Both the position numbers and the translations under genes were made by a program. Shown here one piece after another: positions 25,604 to 36,542 of a stretch of DNA of 64,000 bases. The notes below the pieces were generated by a model, which was not told the origin of the DNA, did no database searches, and saw only the letters and a list, made by a program, of their open reading frames with translations. Position 1 is the first letter of the stretch, and each line of letters begins with the position of its first letter. This DNA is from Notospermus geniculatus. Lineage: Eukaryota > Nemertea > Pilidiophora > Heteronemertea > Lineidae. The stretch lies in the NCBI GenBank assembly GCA_002633025.1, contig NMRB01000251.1, positions 366,890 to 430,889 of the forward strand, given 5' to 3'.

Positions 25604-25605
25604 TA

Positions 25606-25733
25606 GGGAGGTTGAGATCAGCGACTTATCACGGATCCTTCGAAATGTACAAAAATTTGTCCTCGTTGTACAGAATTCTATTCTATCCGTATACGTATAA
25701 GGATCCGTAATAAGTCGCTGATCTCAACCTCCC
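25606..25733. mobile_element. Hairpin element, TA-GGGAGGTT family, copy B
   Basis: 128 bp; left arm GGGAGGTTGAGATCAGCG, right arm CGCTGATCTCAACCTCCC, both flanked by TA (25604-25605 and 25734-25735). The stem continues through ACTTAT and GGATCC. The ends match copies A and C but the stem does not. Confidence 0.85.
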
Positions 25734-25735
25734 TA

Positions 25736-26429
25736 TTGACTGGCGTTCGCCATATTGACCCTTCCAAGCTAGATGGGGACAAGTATACTGCATGTGCATT
25801 GCAAATGATGATAAGTGGATACAGCACTGCTGTATTTCATTAGCACGTTCTTTATACTCGTGTTGGCTAAAGATACAGCTCTGAAAGGGTCAAGATGGCC
25901 TGAATGATCTTCTCCTTGAGTTCCCCAGAAAGATCTCTGGAGAGACGGGATGATGACGCGGAGTGCTCTGAGACTGTATCAAATTCACACTAGGAAGCGA
26001 TATGATACACATAAAAGCTTCATAACATTATGCGGAGACACGATGGACCTGTCTCCCCCACATTACAAGGATATCTATGGTCCATTTCCCAAATCTTTGC
26101 CACCGTCAGCTCCTAATGAGCCGCCATCATCGCGACGCAAATGTCAGAGGTAGGGATAATTAGAGGAGTGTCTCGGCTAGTTCATAAGATATCTCTCCTT
26201 AGATACAAAGGTGTCCATTGTATTAATCCATTAGTTGGTCGCGACGGGCGTAAAACCGACATTTCCTTTCGCTGCAGGAGCTGATGAGCCGGAATCAGTC
26301 TGGCATCCCTCCTGATGATGGGTCGGGTCATGAAAGGCCACCCCCTGGTGATGGTTATTGCTTTATTCAAGCCCACGCAGACGGAATATTGTCAAATCTC
26401 TCCGCGTTCGGCGATGTTTCTTATCACTT
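25736..26429. other. Intergenic, no supported feature
   Basis: GAGTTCCCCAGAAAGATCTCTGGAGAGACGG-like sequence at about 25918-25948 is related to the short repeats at 37440-37545. Otherwise nothing is recognised. Confidence 0.35.
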
Positions 26430-26678
26430 CTTAAAGGAGTTAGACGCCGAAGTTGTAAACACTCACTCACTGGTTCTCTATCCACGGACGCCTGCGGTGC
26501 TGCCACCTATTGTCGGTGATATGTACTGACGTGAATATCGTGAGTGAGTTGCATCGGACAGGGAACCAGTCTAACGATCACGGGTGCTGCCACCTGCACG
26601 AAGGAATAAAACTAGTTTGCCGACCATGTTTGTAAACAAACCAGCTTGTTTACAACTTCGGCGTCTAACTCCTTTAAT
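26430..26678. repeat. Inverted repeat of about 30 bp arms
   Basis: TTAAAGGAGTTAGACGCCGA at 26431 and continuing through AGTTGTAAAC pairs with GTTTACAACTTCGGCGTCTA at about 26649. The arms are separated by about 190 bases. A CACTCACTGGTTC/GGGAACCAGT pair lies inside. Confidence 0.65.
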
Positions 26679-26732
26679 TGAATCAGAATTGGTTTGTGGA
26701 ATTCGCTGTCGCGAGCAGGGACTTGTTCCTGC

Positions 26733-26935
26733 GGCACACGCAGCGACAAGTGGCGATTTTTATATCTGCAGTATTTTTGAAAGCAGTCTCCTGTTTCCAT
26801 GTGTCGCCTTGGCCCCGCACACGTCGGGCCTTGTGGAGATTTCCGTCTCCAACCCGTAACACAGGCTGGGAGTTTGGGCGATTTCTGTCTCCGGTGACGG
26901 AAGTCTCCGCTTGTCGCAGCGTGTGGCACTTGGCT
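26733..26935. mobile_element. Inverted-repeat element around GCAGCGACAAG
   Basis: Left GGCACACGCAGCGACAAGTGG at about 26732-26752 pairs with right CGCTTGTCGCAGCGTGTGGC ending near 26932. Between them GGAGATTTCCGTCTCC and GATTTCTGTCTCCGG are repeated. No coding capacity is evident. Confidence 0.6.
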
Positions 26936-29439
26936 TCACATACGTCAAAGAACCATGGTTCTTACGTTACGGCGCTGGCATGTGGCTTTCCTATTTAATC
27001 GATATAAGGCCGTCGTTCCTGTTAGACTGGGGTTTTTTCGATAACGAAATACGCTTCTGGGTCCGACAGATAGATCCCACTTGCCCAGATCACGGGCACA
27101 AGATGGATGGGCAGTAATCATATTTGTAAATCACTGTATTTCATGCAGGTCAATCGCCGAGCTATCGACCATCAGGATCGATTGATTGATAGACTTGTAG
27201 TGATTCATAGACACGGATGGATGATCTAGCTCTCAGCCGGAAGACCCAGTGTGGCTAGCTCCGATGGGCCGGTAGTTGGCTGAGCATGCAACTGCGACAT
27301 TCGCTTTTGATGAAAACCAAATACTAGAATGTCGCAAATGGCGTCGGTACAATGTCATCACGGCGCTTTCTCCACTTCCTGTTTATGCCGCAAGCTGACA
27401 CAAAAATAGCACGACCATGGTCGTTAAGTGCAACCAGCAATACCGAGGGATGACAAGTTGTCATCTCATATCTTATATCACGATATCAGGATGTGTAGAA
27501 CCTGCTCTTGAGAGTCAAAAGGGTGACGGATTCAGCAATAATCAGCGCCGACGTAGCTTTCGGCAATACGGATAATGCTTCTAGAGTCTCATATCAAAGA
27601 GACTGAGACGAAAGGTGGTTTTTGAGCCTGTTTCACACCAGATACGCCAACTTCGATGATCTTTCCGGCAACGGATTTTTCCGAATGGGATAGGTTCGTT
27701 CAGGAAGCTATTCATCGGTCTTTGTTCGCCTGTCAGCGGCTTATTTCAGTTGATGAGGTTGATTCCGTGTGACTTCAAACAACATTCAAGTGCTATCCTG
27801 CGCTAACAGCGACACCCGCCAAGTAGTACTGTAAAGTCCAATGAGTGAGATCACCGCACTACAGGTGGCAGCAGTGTCGAAGTTATCGGTTTGTTATTCA
27901 AAAGACTGGGGCGACATCTCTAGGTTACTTGTCGGAAGAGGATACCATGAGTTTAGCACCAGCTCCACGTGAGACAAATACGCACTTACGACCCATTCTC
28001 TCTCTGAGGCACATGGTTCTGTTACCCCCGATGAAGTATCCTTGGGGACACGCGATATTCCATTTAACCATGGGGAAGCTGTCCCAGTGCGGCTAACGTG
28101 GGATAAATCGTCCAAGTCAGTTAACTGGGTGCAAGAAAAGGTCATGAGATACCCTACTCGATTGCTTTGGGAATGCCGGCCGACGTGGTCGTGCTCTAGC
28201 AAGCAATATTACCAATCTAGGAGCTGGAGCTTCCCTGATGTCGACAGATTCTGTCTTGTAACAGGATAATGGGAGAATATTTTGGTCGTATTTCAAATTT
28301 CTAAATATTGGCGAGGATTTCTGAGTGTGTTTCGTAATGTTTCACTGACTGAACATGTCAAGTGCAATCCGAATGCACCATAGCTTGAGTAATCTTTTAA
28401 CGTCATTAAGCCGAGTCTCTCTCCGCCAAATGGAAACTCTCAGTTTATAGGAGGATTACGTTTAATGGCAGTCAGTCTATCTCTGGGTTTGATTCAATTT
28501 GATGAAGCCACTTATCGGCCTTACACGCCCTAAGAGCGCTGAAGTTCCTCTTAACAGATTGACATTTGCCTCTCTGTGAAATTATACTCCCGGAGAGATT
28601 TCTGATGGTTTCTTCAACCAACATGCGCCTTATGATTAAAAGTACTTTGTGACAGTCCCAGTCACATGTAGCATCCCTCTGAAACTATTTGACGCACGCG
28701 CCTTATTTGATCTGTCGACTTCTTCTCCTGACTTGATTAAACCCAAACTTCTCCGACGTGTAGGTAAGAACACGGGCATCCATAAAACTTAAAACAGCGT
28801 CTACAGCAAGAAAGAACGGGGACAAGGAATGTTTTCTAACTTGTTGCCAAATTATTCTCAAACTGCAATATTGTGTCCAATAAACAAGGCCAATTCCATC
28901 GGGTCTAACTTATAATCCTGACTTTTCCAAAACCTGAACTCAGCGCTTGGCATTTCGTTTCAAACATTCCCATAATGGACATTAGTGTTTTATTTACTAT
29001 GTCCCTGCTCACGGTATACCGACCGAGATGGAAATTGGTGAAGGAAATCAATAGGTTAGTTAGGCGTGTGGGTCAGAATGCTCCATTATTTTGTGGTAAT
29101 GAGAAGCTTTGCCACATTTCAAATGAATATTTCGCAGTCATGCTGTGCAACCTCTGTCATTTCACCACGGCATTAAGTTGTCGAGCAATTTCACTCGTAA
29201 TTGAAATTAAAGGCTTTGGTACTCGAATTGGATGTTGGCCGACTGACGTCATGCGACAGGCAGGCAAGGCGAGGTCATCAAAAGACTCTCGCCCTCAAAA
29301 ACGGCTCTCGAAAGGCGTATTAAGAAAGGGAAACGTCCCGACAACCTCCTGGAGTAGCAATCTACCTGAAGTGCTATAACACTCAATCAACAGTCTTTGC
29401 TCTGACCCCTGGGCTGACCATATAGTGGAGATTAATGTC
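26936..29439. other. Intergenic, no supported feature
   Basis: The longest frame, about 134 codons at 28975-29379 on plus, has no domain or splice context that I recognise. Confidence 0.4.
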
Positions 29440-29624
29440 TACTACAGTCTGATACAGTTGTTGGCATGAATAAAGTCTAGCCAATGCTTTTACTCGAGTT
29501 TTGTACTGGCCCTCTAATGCATCTGTACAGGAGAAAGGAAGTGAAAGCATTTGCTTGATATTCACACCATCTGGTGGCCGATTTTCCAACAACAACAACC
29601 TCAATGGCGAACCCGCAGAATTAC
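29440..29624 (+). repeat. Dispersed repeat shared with 55590-55740
   Basis: GGCATGAATAAAGTCTAGCC through AATGCTTTTACT and the following bases to about 29580 resemble the reverse complement of 55590-55740 (ATGAATAAAGACTAGCAAAT on that strand). It directly abuts the inverted-repeat element at 29625-29800, so the two may be one larger element. Confidence 0.5.
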
Positions 29625-29800
29625 CTATACCGCCACTTGGAGGCGCTGTGAGCGGTTGGACCTTTTTTCGACGTCTCGGTCCATGTTGCATTGCGTCAAG
29701 GACGTCGTGACGCCACGACATTACGTTGCTTTGCTCTGTTTTTGACGTCTTCAGTACAACCGCTCGCAGCGCCGCCCTGTCGGGATAAAACGTTATGCGG
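29625..29800. mobile_element. Inverted-repeat element, family 'GCGGCGCTGTGAGCGG', copy 2
   Basis: This is an opposite-orientation copy of the element at 3840-4011. It starts CCGCCACTTGGAGGCGCTGT, contains TTCGACGTCTCGGTCCATGT and ends ACCGCTCGCAGCGCCGCCCT. The terminal repeats and GACGTC-flanking segments are conserved between copies. There is no coding capacity. Confidence 0.75.
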
Positions 29801-30511
29801 GTTCCTCATTGCCTCCTTATATCCATCTCTACCGGGATATTCTTGGCCGATTCTCAAATTGTCTGTCGGCAGCTCACCTGTCGGGTGTACAAACACTCAC
29901 CGTCTCCCCAAAATCCAATAATGACAACCTGTGAACAGTCTGATGCTTCTCCGCGAACGACAGCCAATCTACCGACTTAATATTCAGCGTTTCTCTGGAA
30001 AATGCAATCAACTTCAACTTAAAAAGTGATTTAACCGGTTTTTGATGAAGGAAAGTTTCCTTAATAACATCTTCACTGATGCTTGAATGATTTTAATTCT
30101 TTGCCTTCATCAATCAGCAGCAGAAGGCAGGTTAGAAAAGACTTGGTAAATTGGCGGCAGACGATCAACCAATGGATTTGGGACGTCTTGATTTTGTTTT
30201 TCTTCCGACTTGATTGGTTGTCGCGATTCAATCCCGCTTCAGGATGCCTGATTTGATTGGAGGGAGGCCACTGATTCTCGCTTAGTGTCAACATCTCTCA
30301 CCAGGGGTTGGTAAATTTCGTAACCTACTGGCAGGTGGATGAATGAAGCTGGTCATCTCGATCTACTTCCAATATCCCCGATGATGCGATTCCATCTTGG
30401 AACCACCCCATGCCGGCTAAGCTATGCTGCTGTCTAATAAACCGTGTATAATATTTATCGTTGCAGAATCCTTTATCTCTGAAGTCGACCAAAAGAGGGC
30501 GTGAATAAAAG

Positions 30512-31168
30512 ATGGCGCACGAGGATCGAACAGATGGACTGGAGCAGTCAACGTTCCTGATGGGGCTGCTGCAGGCCCTTCTCGGCTTCCTTACTGTCAC
30601 ACTCTACGCTGGAATCATTGTCGTCCACGCACCTGCCTTCATCAGCGGAATTGGTGTCTGGGGTGGCGCCATCTATATTCTAGCAGGTGTTCTCGCCATG
30701 TTTGCATTCATGAAGAAGACGAGGCGATTTTGTATATGGTCGGTGATCGCGAATGTGTTTGTCCTCCTGGTTGCACTTGCTTTCTTCGCCATCGCCTGCT
30801 ATGCTGTTCATACCCTCCGACTGGACATGTTTGATTTTGAGATTGCTGACGCCAGTGCCTACAAAAGAATTACCACGAAATGCCACGATATCACCTCGTC
30901 AAAAGTTGCGTTGAATCCTGCTTTTTGCCGGGATAAAGTCATCGAATACACCAGAATAGGGATGATTCTCTACATTCTCTTGTTGCTAGTCGCTGTGATT
31001 CAGTTCATAGCCGGAGCTATTGTCATCTTCATGTGCGGTAAAGAGCTGAGAAGCAAGGATGATATCTACCGTGCCCCAACCGCTCAAACAGGCCAGGTCA
31101 ACAAAATGATCGAGTTGGACCGATCCGGCGCCTACCCCAGCGGCTACAGCGCATACCCAAGCGCGTAG
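30512..31168 (+). CDS. Tetraspanning membrane protein, MS4A/CD20-like
   Basis: A 218-aa uninterrupted frame with a good start context (AAAAGATGGCG). Four hydrophobic segments fit transmembrane helices: about 15-37, 47-67, 73-98 and 147-175. The WGGAIYILAGVL motif at 50-61 after a short first loop, the basic KKTRR turn at 68-72 and a longer TM3-TM4 loop (99-146) with two cysteines (C124 and C139) match MS4A/CD20 family architecture. The short N-terminus and the tyrosine-containing C-terminal tail (YPSGYSAYPSA) would be cytoplasmic. MS4A proteins act in the plasma membrane as receptor or channel modulators; this protein's role is unknown. An acceptor-like TTGCAG at about 30462-30467 suggests a spliced 5'UTR. 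Alternatives are another four-helix family such as TMEM176- or claudin-like proteins, but the claudin W-GLW-C-C signature is absent. Confidence 0.65.
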   Translation: MAHEDRTDGLEQSTFLMGLLQALLGFLTVTLYAGIIVVHAPAFISGIGVWGGAIYILAGVLAMFAFMKKTRRFCIWSVIANVFVLLVALAFFAIACYAVHTLRLDMFDFEIADASAYKRITTKCHDITSSKVALNPAFCRDKVIEYTRIGMILYILLLLVAVIQFIAGAIVIFMCGKELRSKDDIYRAPTAQTGQVNKMIELDRSGAYPSGYSAYPSA

Positions 31169-33042
31169 ACTTGAACCTACTCCAAAAACATTACCCATTT
31201 AGTAATCGTCCTTAACCCGTGGCGAAAAGAACATTTGCAACATCAATTTGACAAAAAGCATTTTCACTCATGACCTCGGAAACTGCATTTCACTCTCGCG
31301 GAAGTCGACGAAGAATGTCCGGAACTTGAAGTCTATCTCCCGGAAGTACGTCTTCCTTGTCATGCGCACTGGCGTAGTATCTACTTATCGTCTTTGACTC
31401 AGTATTCCAAGAGAATGAAAGACTGGTTTCCGGTCAGCTTGTCCTAGTTTGACAGGGATTAGTCTAAAAGTGAAAAATATCGGACCACGTGGTTATATTT
31501 AGGGGTCAGAAGCCCCTTCAAACCTTGTTGACAACTTCGTATTTGTATACTTGCTCATTCCTATCAGAATTATTGCTGTGTCAGACCTTTTCGGGAAAGG
31601 TAACAATGGACGCGGCAATATACTAGGCCTACGTGAGTTTTTATATGATGTAATCAAGGAAACAGTGGCTGTATAATGTAGCTTTTATGTCAGTATCATT
31701 TAACTGGGCAGTAAATGCAAAGATTATGAATCGTATAGACAGACTTCCAAATTTTCAGTACCTAAGCATGTGATCAAGGGGGCCTATAGGCCTACCGTCT
31801 TGAGTCGGTGAATACCTTTTTCCACTCTCTCGTTTTCTGTATCACCAACCTACCTATTAGGTTCACCGAGTGATTATCAGTCTGGTTGACAAGTCCTTAG
31901 GGACATCGCCTTGTCATTACCAGCCGTTAAGTGAAAGGCGAAAACCAATTTAATCACTTTCTGAAATTCATTAAGGGCGTAGAGGTCAATCCTGATCACC
32001 CCCGGGGCAAGCCACTTTCGTCTAGATCAATTTTAGTTTCAAATACTCGATAGGCTATTATTGGTAAATCGCTAGCCCTCTCAAAGAGTTGGATTGGTGT
32101 GGAAAAATTTACTTCTAATCTAGACTGGTTCCTGTCTTTGCCGCTGCACTCCATCCTGGGAAATCAGGGGTTCTTAGCGCTCGCTCCCTTCGTTGCTGCA
32201 CACAGAGTTGTTGTGAGAACACCTGATGTTCTCAGGATGCTGCGCTCCTTTGGCGATCGGACAGTAGCGCCGCGAGAGTGTGCGGCAGAGTGGAACCAGT
32301 AGGGTTTTTTCACAATCAGCGCCACTCTATTCATAGGGTATGCTGATCCTTTGTGTTTCAAGACTTTGACAATAGAGAATGCTCACAGTGAAAAAAGCCT
32401 ATTCTATTCAGATCCGATGCCTCTTGTGAACATCAGTTGACTTGTCCTAACTATCATTCTGTCCAGATAAACGCTGTGTATCCATTCTTTTATATCATTT
32501 ATATACTCTGGCTTATTATTTCAGTATCTGCTTTTATATGAACGTCTAGTTTTAGTGTATAATTTCTCAATATTAACCTGTAGTGCAGGCCAAGGTTACT
32601 TGTACATGTACTTTTGTAGGCCTACTGATTGTGATGTAGGTAATAATTGGCAATACCAAAAATTCACATGGCGAGTGTTCGTTGGTGAATTTTATTAGAA
32701 TGCCAATACATGTACACGTCCGGTTGTCTTCATTTAGCTGACGCTTGTGTTAAAGAAATTCATCATGAAAATTATGATATATTGAAACGGGATGGACAAC
32801 ATTATATTTTAACGTTTGGCTCGCTATAATTATTATTTGCCGGTTAGCTTTTGATTTTGTATCCGCGGCTAAAGCAACTGTTGATCGACATGAAGATTTT
32901 ATATACTTGTATATACATTGTATTCACAGATTCAGAATCGAGTATGAGAACAGTCTTTTTCTGCAGCCACCCAAGACTTATCGGTAACCTGCAGCAGTGG
33001 CCACTTTTTCATGACGAAAATGACGTCGCTGCGGGCACATAG
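31169..33042. other. 3' flank of the MS4A-like gene and intergenic DNA
   Basis: No canonical AATAAA was noticed in the first several hundred bases after the stop. No other gene is recognised. TACATGTA and GTAGGCCTA oligomers are common here (for example at about 32606). Confidence 0.4.
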
Positions 33043-33100
33043 CTCGCAGCGCCGCCCTGTCGGGATAAATTGTCACGCGGGGTTCTCATTGCGTTTTTTC
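33043..33100. mobile_element. Truncated copy 3 of the 'GCGGCGCTGTGAGCGG' element
   Basis: GCTCGCAGCGCCGCCCTGTC and the following GGGATAAA...GCGGGGTTCTCATTGCG match 29763-29812. Only one end of the element is present. Confidence 0.65.
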
Positions 33101-34215
33101 CAATCACCTTTGATGCCTATATAACATTCTTTCTGTATTTCAAGAAAAAGCGCTACTAACACCATGTACTTTGCTTCTTGACAGAAATTACAACCCAAAT
33201 CTTCACAAATTTGATTTTAATAGTGTGTTGACTTCACCTTGTTTCAAGAATTCATAATGACAAAGGAAGATAAATCGTTTAACGATTTTGTGACAAATTG
33301 AAATAGCTTTCATCATTGGTAACCCTGGGTTTCGTGAAATCACACCGTTGCACGATATATCGATAAATGTCACGTGACTGCAGAGTATTATTCCCTGCTG
33401 GATTCTTTGTGGTCGAGGTCGGCCTACTTTAATTAACAATTTCACCGCCAGGGCAATTTGGTTTAAACCACCCAAACACACCAAGTCCTCAAATCTAAAC
33501 GCTGTCACGTAGGTACGGTGTACATGTATTCATCAAAAAGGCACTCACTTCGAGATATCCAATGAAAAGCCGACCTATGCTGTGGGTGTCATGTGACTTT
33601 CAAGGCTTCTTTACTTTTTTTCGTTTCATCAATATTGGGTTTGGCAGTGAATGGGTTAAAGTTGTCATTCATGTCCCGACAGTGATGTGATTGGGTCGGT
33701 TGAAGAGAGGAAGAAGATTGTTCGTTTTGTATATTGTGAAGATGGAACCATGCATATCACTTAATCTTTGTATATATCCCGTCCATGTCCAAATGTATTC
33801 TATACGATTGTTTAAAAAAATCGAATAGATTTTATCCAGTTTGTTTGTCTTCTTATTTCGAGCTATAAAACATCTGCTTCTCCCACGCATCATTTTGCCT
33901 CTTGATGTGTCCAATATTGCTAAAATAGAAGCGGTTACACACAATATACGGAAACCTTACTAAGTCATTTCTGTGGGCCAAAATATGAGCAACCTCGCAG
34001 ACACGTCGCAGATCGTATTATTAAATTTGTGTGCTGCAGCGTTAGGAGCGTATGTCATGAAGTGCTTGGCCATTACGTTGTCTTTCGGTTGCAGCCACAC
34101 CGACAACCTCACGGCGCATGCCCAGCTTGACTACTTCCGGTCGTCAACACGATGCAATATTCCATTGAATTGTTTCAATGGCATTTTAGAAAGGTTCCGA
34201 ATAACTAATCCAACT
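33101..34215. other. Intergenic, no supported feature
   Basis: GTCACGTGAC, a palindromic E-box of the USF/TFE type, lies at 33369-33378. No gene is recognised. Confidence 0.4.
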
Positions 34216-34431
34216 TTTTGGTTACTCTTCCTAGATTTATTTAACACGACGTTTCTACCAGTGTTCCCTGGTCGTTGTCAAGTGTACAACTGAATCAAAG
34301 TGAAGTTGAGTCTACATAACAGTGTTTTTACAGAAATACAGCATTAATAATACTATTGTGCAGTAAAACAATTGAGTCTTATGCAGAGTCACAGGTTCAT
34401 GTGTTGACAAGTAGGTAAATAAACAAGGTGA

Positions 34432-34743
34432 TTATATGATCAGGCTATCGTATGCTGAAGGAATGAATAGTCCAGTGTCTCTATTGAGTTTGGGTTTGTG
34501 TCTCTTGATTTGAATGGCCTCCATCAGTTTTCTTTGGTAAAACTTTTGTTGCTGTTTGTTTAAGACGACTGTCTTTTGCCATTCCACGGTGTGGCCCGTG
34601 TTTGTATAGTGTTCGTACACAGCTGATTTAGGGTCCTTTTGGTGCTCAGAAATTCTCATGGATAGGGGTCTGCAAGTTTCACCAACATCAGGACTTACTT
34701 GCCAACTCAAGAGCTCCCCCCTCCCAGCCAATGGGACGAGCAA
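34432..34743 (-). pseudogene. Penelope-like GIY-YIG endonuclease C-terminus (inverted terminal copy)
   Basis: On the minus strand the frame reads VGETCRPLSMRISEHQ, then YTNTGHTVEW and KLMEAIQIKRHKP, and stops at 34432. These match the second half of the GIY-YIG domain found at the C-terminus of Penelope-like proteins: the R...EH segment and the glutamate in KLMEAI are the conserved metal and catalytic region. The GIY and YIG strands themselves are lost or replaced near 34690-34743, where the sequence switches to the plus-strand ORF. The copy cannot encode a complete endonuclease. The same protein segment is encoded on plus at about 35574-35745. Confidence 0.85.
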
Positions 34744-35569
34744 AAAGCACGAAAACGGTGGTCAATCTCAGCAGCAAACAGCTAACCAAGGACCAACAAT
34801 GCATCCTCGAAAAAGGGCTGAAATTTGTACCCACTCGTCGGCGCAAAAACTACGATGATTTCATCACAAACATAGAATCAGGACTGCAAAAACTCGCACC
34901 TGGTGGAAAGATCGACTACCTACGACACCAAATAGCGGAGATTCTTCAGAAAGCCAAGCCCCAAGAACCTAACATTTCCCAAGCGGAGAAACAAGCCATT
35001 GAGGAGCTGAAAAATGATGACACAATCACTATTGTTGCAGCTGACAAGGGACAAGCCACTGTAATTGTCGACTCCAAGGAATACGAATCAATGGTTCAAG
35101 GAATGTTAGCGGATGGGAGCACCTATCGCCAGCTGAAGAAGGATCCTACTAAATCCCAAGAACGTAAGCTTAAATCTGTGCTAAAACATCTTAGGGAAGC
35201 CAAAGAGATCGACCAGACACTCCACAATAAGCTGAACATTACCAATGCTGCAGCCCCCTATGCCAGAACCACCATCAAGATACACAAAAACCCGGTCAAA
35301 GCCAGATTGCTAGTTTGCAGCAGAGGAAGTGTTTATTACAACACAGCACAACACCTAGCTAGCCTACTTGCCCCACTAGGAACCCGAGCTGCATCTTATG
35401 TCAAGGATTCGAGGGACCTTTGTGCAAAGATTTCGGAACTTAATCCAAGGGGAAAACTAGTTAGTTATGATGTAGTGGACCTGTTTACCAACGTACCCAG
35501 GGAGGAGGCCATAAACGTCATACGCTCAAAGGTTGCGGAATTCAAACCCCAGATGGACACTGCACTAAN
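34731..35569 (+). pseudogene. Penelope-like reverse transcriptase, 5' part only
   Basis: A 279-residue open frame from the ATG at 34731 to the N at 35569. Recognisable PLE landmarks in order are NLSSKQLT and ILEKGLKFVPT (12-35), ADKGQATVIV (104-113), KIHKNPVKARLL (183-194) followed by CSRGSVYYNTAQHLASLL, and RT motif A SYDVVDLFTNVP (245-256) with D247 and D250. The YxDD palm motif and thumb are absent because the sequence jumps at the N to the endonuclease end in a different frame. It is related to telomerase-like RTs. The copy cannot be active as assembled. Confidence 0.9.
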
Positions 35570-36039
35570 ACTATACAAACACGGGTCACACCGTGGAATG
35601 GCAAAAGACAGTCGTCTTAAACAAACAGCAACAAAAGTTTTACCAAAGAAAACTGATGGAGGCCATTCAAATCAAGAGACACAAACCCAAACTCAATAGA
35701 GACACTGGACTATTCATTCCTTCAGCATACGATAGCCTGATCATATAATCACCTTGTTTATTTACCTACTTGTCAACACATGAACCTGTGACTCTGCATA
35801 AGACTCAATTGTTTTACTGCACAATAGTATTATTAATACTGTATTTCTGTAAAAACACTGTTATGTAGACTCAACTTCACTTTGATTCAGTTGTACACTT
35901 GACAACGACCAGGGAACACTGGTAGAAACGTCGTGTTAAATAAATCTAGGAAGAGTAACCAAAATATTCCATTGGGTCTGCTGTGGAGAGCGCCACACCG
36001 ACTTTTCAGATTGCATGACGTGCAGAAGTGAGTAGGCCT

Positions 36040-36175
36040 GGTCCGACCGCACAGAAAGTCCGACACACGTGCTACCCGCGCCTATCGGCTGTTGGTTATA
36101 AAGCATTTTCCCATCCATGAGGTAAACCGTCGATTGGCACCGAAAGCACTATCGGACTTTCTGTGCGGTCGGCCC
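36040..36175. mobile_element. MITE with 24-bp terminal inverted repeats
   Basis: Left GGTCCGACCGCACAGAAAGT plus CCGA; right TCGGACTTTCTGTGCGGTCGG. There is one mismatch between arms. The 136-bp non-coding element lies 75 bp after the Penelope-like element. Confidence 0.8.
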
Positions 36176-36496
36176 TGGACATTCGTGGTGTCTCCTTGAC
36201 GGAAATCCATGTACAGTGCATCTCTTGGGCCGCAAGGAGCGCTAGTGTAGCAGGTTTCAGTGTCTCAAAACCCCTAAACAATTTCCCTCGCGGCAACAGA
36301 GTGGTGTTCGACCCTTACGCATCGGTGGACACCTACAAATGTTCCTTTGATGCCCAGGCAAGCCTCCACTTCCTACGTATCTCAAGACACAAGATAATTG
36401 GCCATCCGATTTGGTCAACTTTGGTCCTATCGCCTGGAGTCGGGGTTTAGCTACTATAAAGGCTACTTGTTACATGCTAATGCGTCCGGTTTTCGA

Positions 36497-36542
36497 TATA
36501 AAAGGTGTGCCCGGGGCTAAACTCGCGGTTGGTTACATTCAG
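36497..36542 (+). promoter_or_regulatory. Possible TATA-box promoter
   Basis: TATAAAAGG at 36497-36505 is a strong TATA match and TCAGTG near 36538 could be an initiator, though 30-base spacing would place the start near 36528. About 175 bases downstream a short frame begins at 36703 with a signal-peptide-like start (MILFISGVLLQ) but ends after 25 codons unless spliced at CAG|GTTGGT (36737). It is supported only by these motifs. Confidence 0.3.

Larger units (their letters stand above)
34216..35964 (+). mobile_element. Penelope-like retroelement with inverted terminal copy
   Basis: The element comprises a left arm (34216-34610) that is the reverse complement of the right arm (35570-35964), each 395 bases, around the 5' part of a reverse transcriptase ORF. 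The arms carry the C-terminal part of the GIY-YIG endonuclease frame and the 3' UTR. Penelope-like elements typically have such pseudo-LTRs, which can be inverted. The body between the RT finger/palm region and the endonuclease is missing at the N at 35569, so the copy is incomplete either biologically or in the assembly. Confidence 0.88.

Noticed and set aside
26284-26529. Frame containing GDGYCFIQA, reminiscent of an OTU protease start
   Set aside because: Only about ten residues resemble the motif, no catalytic His region follows, and the frame overlaps an inverted repeat.
34648-35699. Continuation of the Penelope-like frame from 35570 to the stop at 35697-35699
   Set aside because: After the N the frame is not the endonuclease frame; the apparent extension is a shifted reading of the right arm.
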